DNA of 64,000 nucleotides, from positions 310,001-374,000 of the forward strand of contig NZ_FTPL01000003.1 of assembly GCF_900156305.1 (NCBI RefSeq), given 5' to 3'. Position 1 is the first letter of the stretch. Each line of letters starts with the position of its first letter. Of the stretch, positions 58,243-64,000 are shown piece after piece. This DNA is from Edaphobacillus lindanitolerans (GTDB taxonomy: Bacteria > Bacillota > Bacilli > Bacillales_A > Planococcaceae). The notes under the pieces are model-generated. The model was not told the DNA's origin. It made no database searches and saw only the letters and a program-made list of their open reading frames with translations. A program made the position numbers and the translations under genes.

Positions 58243-61200
58243 TTGAGGAAGATCATCAATTTTTCGATTCAGAATAAGTTTGCCATCTGGCTGCTGACCA
58301 TCATGGCGATCGCCGCAGGTGTAGTTTCCGCGGTAAGCATGAAGCAGGAATCGATGCCGGACATCACGGTGCCGATCGTATCGGTCACAACCGTCTATCC
58401 GGGTGCGGCACCGAACGAAGTCGCCGATTCGGTGACGGAACCGGTCGAGCAGAGGCTGAAAAATGTCGAAGGCGTGAAGACAGTGATGTCCTCCTCGATG
58501 GAGAACGTATCTTCGATCCAGCTGGAATTCGGCTTCGACAAGGACATGGACCGTGCCACACTGGAAGTGGACAGTGCGCTTGAAGGGCTGACATTGCCTG
58601 AAAATGTGCAAAAACCGTCTGTTTCCCGCATCAGCCTGAATGCCTTCCCGGTCATTGCGCTCAGCGTGACCGACGATTCACGGGACCTTGACCAGCTCAC
58701 GGAGGTCGTCGAGAAAGACCTCACCCCGGCGCTTGAGAAAGTCGGCGGCGTCGCGGATGTGCAGGTGAGCGGACAGAAGTCCAAGGAAATTGAAATCTCA
58801 TTCGACGACAAAAAGCTTGCAGCAGCCGGCCTGGACCGTGAAACGGTCACCGGTATTATCCAGGGATCGAACCTGGCGTACCCGCTCGGGCTGAATCAGC
58901 TCGACGGCTCGATGAAAAACATTGTGATCGACGGCTCGATCGCCTCGCTGGATGCCCTGGAAAATCTGGAGCTTCCGGCCGTGCCGGCGGGCGCCGGCCA
59001 GGGCGCTGACCAGGGTGCCGGCGGAATGCCGGGTACAGATGCAGCGGGCGGCCAGGATGGAATGGCCCAGGGAGAACAGGGCGGAGTGGCCGGCGGCATG
59101 GATGCCGCCCAAGGGGCAGCCGGCCAGACGCCGGGCAACCAGGGGCAGGCCGCTGCGGGTCAGGATCAGGCAGCGGCCAACCAAGACCAGGCAGCCGCCA
59201 TGCAGGCGGCCGGCCTGCCGACGGTCACCCTGTCTGATGTGGCCAAGATCGACGTCGTCAATGAATCAAAGTCGATCTCCCGCACGAACGGCAAGGACTC
59301 GATCGGCCTCCAGATCGTCAAGGGGCCGGATGATAACACCGTCGACGTCGTCAACGGCGTCAAGGACGAAATCAAGAAGCTGGAGAAAGACTACGGCGTC
59401 GACATCGAGTCGACGTTCGACCAGGGCCAGCCGATAGAAGAAGCGGTTTCAACGATGCTCGGCAAGGCACTGTACGGTGCGCTGTTCGCCGTCATCATCA
59501 TCCTGCTGTTCCTGAGAAGCTTTAAGACAACGGTCATCTCCGTCATCTCGATCCCGCTGTCGCTTCTCATGGCGCTGCTCGTCCTCCATTCGATGGACAT
59601 CACGCTCAACATCATGACGCTCGGTGCGCTGACGGTCGCGATCGGACGGGTCATCGATGACTCGATTGTCGTCGTGGAGAACATCTACAGGCGGATGCAC
59701 CTGCCGGACGAACCGCTCCGGGGCAAGAAACTCATCCTTGAAGCGACGCGCGAGATGTTCATCCCGATCAGTTCATCCACGATCGTCACGATAGCGGTGT
59801 TCCTGCCGCTCGCCCTCGTGACCGGACAGGTCGGCGAATTGTTCGTGCCGTTTGCGCTCTCAGTCGTCTTCGCGCTGCTCGCGTCGCTGCTCGTCGCGGT
59901 CACCGTCGTGCCGATGCTCGCGCACACGATGTTCCGCAAGAACCTGTACGGCGCGGACGGCCGTGCGAAGGCAGCCACGAAGACGGAACGGCCGAACCGG
60001 CTCGCAAACTGGTACCAGGGCGTCCTCAACTGGGCGCTCAACCATAAATGGATCACGGTCGGAGCGTCCGTTGTCCTGCTTGTCGCCAGCTTCTTCCTCG
60101 TGCCGCTCATCGGCGTGACCTTCCTTCCGGAGGAAGAGCAGAAAGTCGTCATGGCGACCTACAAGCCGGATCCGGGCCAGCCGAAAGAGGAAGTGCTCGA
60201 AGTTGTCGGCGACGCCGAGAAGTTCCTCGAGGACCGGAAAGGCGTCACGTCTTACCAGTACTCGATCGAGGAAGCCGGCGGCGGCATGGGCATGATGATG
60301 GGCGGCGGGGCGAACTCCGCACTGTTCTTCATCGAATACGACTCCGACTTTGAGAACTTCTCCGAAGAGCCGCAGAAGCTCGTCGATAAGCTGAACGGCG
60401 AATCCGACAAAGGCGAATGGGGCACTGTCGACTTCGCCAACATGAGCGGCGGCTTTGAACTGTACGTGTACGCGGACAACGGGGAAGACCTGAAGAAGGC
60501 CTCCGACGATGTCACCGGTGCATTGAAGAAGCAGGACGGACTCGAGAATGTCGAGACGGACCTGGCGGAAGCATATGACCAGTACACATTTGTCGCAGAC
60601 CAGAAGAAACTTGCCTCACTCGGCCTGACGACCGCGCAGATCGGCATGGCGCTCTCCGACAGCGGCAAAGGCGCCGCGGTCACGACCGTCAAGGAAGACG
60701 GCGATACGCTCGACGTCTTCATCGCAACCGAGTCGAAGGAGTTCGGCACGTTCGACGATCTAAAGAAAACCGAAATCCCGACCGCTCTCGGCACGTCCGT
60801 TCCGCTCGGGGAACTGACGTCCGTGGAAGAAGGGGAAGCACCGACGACCGTGACGCGCCGGAACGGCAAGCTGTATACAGCGATCACGGCTGATATTACG
60901 GCGAAGGATACGAACAAGGTCTCGGCGGATGCCAAAGCCGCGATCGATAAGCTGGACCTCCCGTCCGGCTCCACCGTCGAGTTCGGCGGCATCACCGAAC
61001 AGATCAATGAATCGTTCACGCAGCTCGGCCTCGCCATGGCGGCTGCCGTCGCGATCGTCTACTTTGTCCTCGTCGTGACGTTCGGCGGCGCGCTTGCTCC
61101 GTTTGCGATCCTGTTCTCGCTGCCATTCGCAATCATCGGCAGCCTTGTCGCACTCTGGATCGCCCGCGAGCCGATCAGTGTCTCCGCGCTGATCGGGGCG

Positions 61201-61530
61201 CTCATGCTGATCGGGATCGTCGTCACGAACGCGATCGTGCTCATCGACCGGGTCATCCACAAAGAGAAGGAAGGCGAATCGACGCGCCAGGCCCTGCTTG
61301 AAGCCGGCGCCACCCGTCTCCGCCCGATCCTGATGACCGCGCTCGCCACGATCTTCGCCCTCGTGCCGCTTGCAATCGGCGCGGAAGGCGGCGGCCTGAT
61401 TTCCAAAGGCCTCGGCATCACCGTCATCGGCGGCCTCGTCAGCTCCACTCTGCTGACCCTGCTCATCGTGCCGATTGTCTACGAAATCCTCGCCAAGTTC
61501 CGCCGCAAGCCATTGGTGGAAGAGGAATAA
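58243..61530 (+). CDS. RND-family efflux transporter (SwrC/AcrB-like)
   Basis: A 1095-residue, 12-helix RND transporter: FSIQNKFAIWLLTIMAIAAG in TM1, FGFDKDMDRATLEVDSALEG in the porter domain, TLGALTVAIGRVIDDSIVVV in TM4 (proton-relay Asp), PISSSTIVTIAVFLPLALVT, and GALMLIGIVVTNAIVLIDRV in the second half. It resembles SwrC/YerP, which expels surfactin and other lipophilic compounds. Residues about 247-330 are a Gly/Ala/Gln-rich insertion (GQGADQGAGGMPG, GQDQAAANQDQAAAMQ) in the extracytoplasmic domain. TTG start after GGAGGAG. Confidence 0.93.
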   Translation: MRKIINFSIQNKFAIWLLTIMAIAAGVVSAVSMKQESMPDITVPIVSVTTVYPGAAPNEVADSVTEPVEQRLKNVEGVKTVMSSSMENVSSIQLEFGFDKDMDRATLEVDSALEGLTLPENVQKPSVSRISLNAFPVIALSVTDDSRDLDQLTEVVEKDLTPALEKVGGVADVQVSGQKSKEIEISFDDKKLAAAGLDRETVTGIIQGSNLAYPLGLNQLDGSMKNIVIDGSIASLDALENLELPAVPAGAGQGADQGAGGMPGTDAAGGQDGMAQGEQGGVAGGMDAAQGAAGQTPGNQGQAAAGQDQAAANQDQAAAMQAAGLPTVTLSDVAKIDVVNESKSISRTNGKDSIGLQIVKGPDDNTVDVVNGVKDEIKKLEKDYGVDIESTFDQGQPIEEAVSTMLGKALYGALFAVIIILLFLRSFKTTVISVISIPLSLLMALLVLHSMDITLNIMTLGALTVAIGRVIDDSIVVVENIYRRMHLPDEPLRGKKLILEATREMFIPISSSTIVTIAVFLPLALVTGQVGELFVPFALSVVFALLASLLVAVTVVPMLAHTMFRKNLYGADGRAKAATKTERPNRLANWYQGVLNWALNHKWITVGASVVLLVASFFLVPLIGVTFLPEEEQKVVMATYKPDPGQPKEEVLEVVGDAEKFLEDRKGVTSYQYSIEEAGGGMGMMMGGGANSALFFIEYDSDFENFSEEPQKLVDKLNGESDKGEWGTVDFANMSGGFELYVYADNGEDLKKASDDVTGALKKQDGLENVETDLAEAYDQYTFVADQKKLASLGLTTAQIGMALSDSGKGAAVTTVKEDGDTLDVFIATESKEFGTFDDLKKTEIPTALGTSVPLGELTSVEEGEAPTTVTRRNGKLYTAITADITAKDTNKVSADAKAAIDKLDLPSGSTVEFGGITEQINESFTQLGLAMAAAVAIVYFVLVVTFGGALAPFAILFSLPFAIIGSLVALWIAREPISVSALIGALMLIGIVVTNAIVLIDRVIHKEKEGESTRQALLEAGATRLRPILMTALATIFALVPLAIGAEGGGLISKGLGITVIGGLVSSTLLTLLIVPIVYEILAKFRRKPLVEEE

Positions 61531-61539
61531 TCGATGATT

Positions 61540-61570
61540 GAAAGCACCCGCTCCGGCGGGTGCTTTTTTT
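61540..61570 (+). terminator. Terminator of the RND gene
   Basis: AAAGCACCCGC / GCGGGTGCTTTTTTT stem with T-run. Confidence 0.92.
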
Positions 61571-61611
61571 GTTGCCAGATGTCCATAGGACTTATTTTGA
61601 AGCAGGGAGGT

Positions 61612-61715
61612 TTTCTTCACCTACAGAGGATTTTTCTTAACGTACAGCGAGGCTTTCTTAACATACAGAGTGCGTTTCTTAACATACAGACGGTCTTTCT
61701 TAACATACAAGGCGC
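61612..61715. repeat. 21-bp-period degenerate tandem repeat array 9 (5 units, inverted)
   Basis: CTTAAC (first unit CTTCAC) cores at 61615, 61636, 61657, 61678 and 61699, exactly 21 bp apart; core TTTCTTAACATACAG, the reverse complement of the CTGTATGTTAAGAAA class of arrays 1 and 2. The rest of the 344-bp gap up to sodC shows nothing further. Confidence 0.92.
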
Positions 61716-61874
61716 ATTCCCGGAATCCGGCCGATTTGCCCCACACCCGCCCGCAAACGGAAGCCGTTGCCGGTCATCTTGCGGCCGCTTCCCGGGCGTC
61801 AGGCTTTGCCCGGACATTTCCCTGAATAGATCGTGCGCATTTTCCCCATCCTTCACGGGAAGGAGGATGGATAA

Positions 61875-62432
61875 ATGAAGAAGATCTTATTGGCCGCAGC
61901 CGCTGTCTTGCTGCTTGCGGGCTGCGGGATGAAGGCTGGGAAGGAAGCGCAGGTGCCGGTCATGACGGAAGGTGCACAGGTCGCGATGGAGTCGGACCTG
62001 ATCAATGCCAAAGGGGAGGCGATCGGAACGGTGCTGCTGACCGGTGACGACAAGGGGACAGGCATCCGGATCACCGCAGAGGGGCTCGAGCCCGGCGTGA
62101 AGGCGATCCATGTCCATGAAACCGGCATGTGCGAGCCGCCGGACTTTGAATCGACCGGGAGCCATTTCAACCCTCACTCGAAAGAGCACGGGTTCGAGAA
62201 CCCGAACGGATTCCATGCCGGCGATCTTCCGAACATCGAAGTCGACAAAGAAGGCAAAGTTGATCTCGAGACGATGTCCGAACACTTTTCGCTCAAGGAA
62301 GGCAAGCCGGGTTATCTGCTCGATGAGGACGGCAGTGCGATCGTCATCCACGAAGGTCCCGACGACTACAAGACAGATCCTGCCGGGAACTCCGGCAAGC
62401 GCATCGCCTGTGCGGCCTTCAATAAGAAATAA
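61875..62432 (+). CDS. sodC: Cu/Zn superoxide dismutase lipoprotein
   Basis: A 185-residue extracytoplasmic SodC with lipobox LAGC (Cys17). KAIHVHETGMCEPPDFESTG and SHFNPHSKEHGFENPNGFHA provide the Cu and Zn histidines, DLPNI follows, and HEGPDDYKTDPAGNSGKRIA with the final Cys closes the disulfide and active-site loop (Arg in KRIAC). It converts superoxide to peroxide and oxygen. GGAAGGAGG precedes the ATG. Confidence 0.93.
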   Translation: MKKILLAAAAVLLLAGCGMKAGKEAQVPVMTEGAQVAMESDLINAKGEAIGTVLLTGDDKGTGIRITAEGLEPGVKAIHVHETGMCEPPDFESTGSHFNPHSKEHGFENPNGFHAGDLPNIEVDKEGKVDLETMSEHFSLKEGKPGYLLDEDGSAIVIHEGPDDYKTDPAGNSGKRIACAAFNKK

Positions 62433-62435
62433 AGG

Positions 62436-62473
62436 AACGGCACACGCTGGATTACCGGCGGGTGCCGTTTTTT
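62436..62473 (+). terminator. Terminator of sodC
   Basis: AACGGCAC / GTGCCGTT stem with TTTTTT tail. Confidence 0.85.
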
Positions 62474-62486
62474 CACGTCAGATTTG

Positions 62487-62517
62487 AAAAAACGCAGCCG
62501 GTTTTTATCCGGCTGCG
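62487..62517 (-). terminator. Terminator of the CAP-domain gene
   Basis: CGCAGCCGG / CCGGCTGCG stem with T-run on the minus strand. Confidence 0.88.
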
Positions 62518-62531
62518 GAGGAGCGTTCTGC

Positions 62532-63674
62532 TTATCGGTAAAGGAAGTTCTCCGTGTAGTACGGCTGATCTTCGTCGTTGAACGCGACTCCGACGCCGAG
62601 AAGGCGGTAGTCCTCGTTCAGGATGTTTTTGCGGTGGCCGAGTGAATTCATGAGCCCTTCATGGGCAAAGACGGCGCTTGGCTGTCCGTAGGCAAGGTTT
62701 TCCCCGGCACCGCGGAACTGGATGCCGTCTTCGGCCATCCGGTCGAACGGGGACTGGCCCTTCAGGTTCTCGTGTGCGAAGTAATCATTCTGGGCCATGT
62801 CCTCGCTGTGCTTCACGGCGGTCCCCGCGGTTCGGCCGTCCCAGTCAAGGACGCCTTCGCCATGCACGACCCGGGCGGCGTTCGTCAGGTCAAACAGCTG
62901 TCGTTCGAATCCTTCCTTCAGTGCAGGGTCAGCCTCGGCGTACAGGGCGTTGTGGTTCAGCTCGAGCTTCTTGTCGATCAGCTGGACGGCGGTGACGGCG
63001 TCGTTTTGGTGCACGTCATAAAAGAAGGTCACGTAGCTGCCGCCGAGCTCATATACGTCATATTCGCCGTTGTCCTGCATGAGGAACGCATTCCGTCCCT
63101 TGATGATCCGGTCAAGGGGCCTGCCGTAGGCCGCCCGGACTTCAGCCTTCCGGGCACCGTACTGGATGCCGGCTTTCGAGGCGATCATATCCTGGTTTGT
63201 GTATAGCGCATTCACACGGCCCTTGGTGTCGACGGATACCATGACGAAATTGTGGTAGGCGTCATGGTAGGTGTCCCAGTCGGTGCCATATTCGTTCATG
63301 GTCGAGCGTACCGGTTCTCCAAGTTCGTCCCGGACCCGGTCCTGCGAATCCCCGATGGCGAGGTTGTGCACGGTGACGGGGGCATTGTCCGGCGTCCGGA
63401 GATCCGGTTTGTCCACTGTCTCCGTGTCCGTCTCCCGCTTGCGGGCGCGGTCGTCCTTCACGCTCTGCTCGAGCTTCGCATAAAGAGACTCCGCCCCGTC
63501 CCCGATTTTGCCGATTGCCTCGTTCACCGCCGGCTTGTCTCGAAAATCGGATATCGCCGTGTCGATCCGGTCCAGGAATGTCAGGTCAACATGCCGGGAA
63601 ACCGGGCCTTCCCAGAGCGGCCGGGCCAGGAAGATCAGGACAACCAGCAGTATGAGTGACAATAACCGTCTCAC
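62532..63674 (-). CDS. CAP-domain protein (YlbC-like)
   Basis: A 380-residue protein with an N-terminal signal or anchor (RRLLSLILLVVLIFLARPLW). Residues about 100-240 form a CAP-associated domain (NLAIGDSQDRVRDELGEPVR, FVMVSVDTKGRVNALYTNQD). Residues about 250-380 are a CAP/SCP domain: FDLTNAARVVHGEGVLDWDG, KHSEDMAQNDYFAHENLKGQ, GENLAYGQPSAVFAHEGLMN, SLGHRKNILNEDYRLLGVGV. Extracellular role unknown, as for other bacterial CAP proteins. The GTG at 63674 has GGAGG 7 nt upstream. Confidence 0.9.
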   Translation of the reverse strand: MRRLLSLILLVVLIFLARPLWEGPVSRHVDLTFLDRIDTAISDFRDKPAVNEAIGKIGDGAESLYAKLEQSVKDDRARKRETDTETVDKPDLRTPDNAPVTVHNLAIGDSQDRVRDELGEPVRSTMNEYGTDWDTYHDAYHNFVMVSVDTKGRVNALYTNQDMIASKAGIQYGARKAEVRAAYGRPLDRIIKGRNAFLMQDNGEYDVYELGGSYVTFFYDVHQNDAVTAVQLIDKKLELNHNALYAEADPALKEGFERQLFDLTNAARVVHGEGVLDWDGRTAGTAVKHSEDMAQNDYFAHENLKGQSPFDRMAEDGIQFRGAGENLAYGQPSAVFAHEGLMNSLGHRKNILNEDYRLLGVGVAFNDEDQPYYTENFLYR

Positions 63675-63888
63675 GTGCACACCTCCCCTCGTCCCACCAT
63701 TTTACCACGCAGCGGGGCGTTTCATGCATTGCGATGGCTGGGGGAGGTGTGAATTTCTGGGATTACCGGGCGGCATTGAGTGGCGAGTGAGAGGGGAACA
63801 TGTCGGGGGACTTACAGAAGCGTGCGGTCCGGCCAGGTAGGCACCGGTATCGTTCTTTTAGTCCCGGTATCGTCACGGCCCAAACAAA

Positions 63889-63913
63889 AATCCCCGCCCA
63901 ATCAGGCGGGGGT
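63889..63913 (-). terminator. Terminator of the partial gene at the window end
   Basis: CCCCGCC / GGCGGGG stem with ATTTTTGTTT tail on the minus strand. Confidence 0.85.
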
Positions 63914-63918
63914 GAGTC

Positions 63919-64000
63919 TCATTGATTAAAATATGGACCGATTCCGGAGTCGGCGGTCAGTCCTGCGAGCTGACGCACGGTGACGAATTGATAGCCCTTC
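63919..64000 (-). CDS. Partial gene, C-terminus only (possibly polysaccharide deacetylase)
   Basis: Only the last 26 codons are inside the window: KGYQFVTVRQLAGLTADSGI then GPYFNQ and TGA. A GYQFVTVxxL segment near the C-terminus is common in polysaccharide deacetylases of the NodB family, but such a short piece cannot settle the identity. Confidence 0.45.
   Translation of the reverse strand, partial: KGYQFVTVRQLAGLTADSGIGPYFNQ

Overview
This 64 kb window looks like chromosome from a moderately GC-rich, spore-forming member of the Bacillales; gene content suggests a Planococcaceae-like organism, but the genus is not settled by the sequence. Supporting signs are an alpha/beta-type small acid-soluble spore protein preceded by a sigma-G-type promoter, Gram-positive ribosome binding sites, TTG/GTG starts, lipobox lipoproteins, a preQ1-I riboswitch, and Bacillus-type families (YtoQ, YwbE, CsoR, a YerO/SwrC-like pair). 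No rRNA, tRNA, CRISPR array, complete insertion sequence or prophage was seen.

Layout. 0.1-7.3 kb: pseudouridine catabolism (psuK-psuG), decayed small genes, acetyltransferases, YtoQ and a C45 peptidase. 7.3-10.8 kb: copper cluster copY-copZ-copA with CopY-type operators. 10.9-13.6 kb: UV endonuclease, acetyltransferase, zinc ribbon and a hot-dog-fold remnant. 13.6-15.1 kb: an AT-richer, gene-poor island with a candidate type I toxin-antitoxin locus. 15.1-22.7 kb: DUF2975/XRE pair, a Bcr-type exporter, methyltransferase, YnfA, another MFS protein, and a MazG-like protein. 22.7-33 kb: SASP, LOG phosphoribohydrolase, a second MazG-like protein, a SulP transporter, a resolvase-like protein without the catalytic serine, a Fur-box-controlled reductase, and an iadA-nhaC pair. 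33-35.3 kb: preQ1 riboswitch-queF-queC-YhhQ. 35.3-40.8 kb: lipoprotein, PspC-like and ResA-like proteins, CDF transporter, and csoR-copZ with a CsoR operator. 41-50 kb: amidohydrolase plus a membrane-APH fusion, alkaline phosphatase plus a phosphate-binding-like protein, nitronate monooxygenase. 50-55 kb: permuted NlpC/P60-like hydrolase, D-Ala-D-Ala carboxypeptidase, EamA transporter, a DnaA-box cluster and a cupin with Met/Pro repeats. 55-64 kb: GGDEF protein, a stand-alone purC, a TetR/RND efflux pair with operator palindromes, SodC and a CAP-domain protein.

Two signals stand out beyond ordinary genes. First, nine intergenic arrays (about 54 units) of degenerate tandem repeats all share a 21-bp period although their sequences fall into several classes; one lies inside the queuosine gene cluster and one supplies a stop codon. 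Second, positions 14050-14560 combine a 51-codon basic/hydrophobic ORF, a Shine-Dalgarno hairpin, a long-range 5'-3' complementarity, a terminator, and a duplicate of the start region placed so that a convergent RNA would be antisense to it. That is the layout of par/Fst-like type I toxin-antitoxin loci, with a peptide I do not recognise.

Two copper regulators of different families (CopY and CsoR) and seven GNAT acetyltransferases also mark the region. Coordinates, motifs and repeat spacings were read by eye; functions rest on recognised family motifs, and no database search was run.
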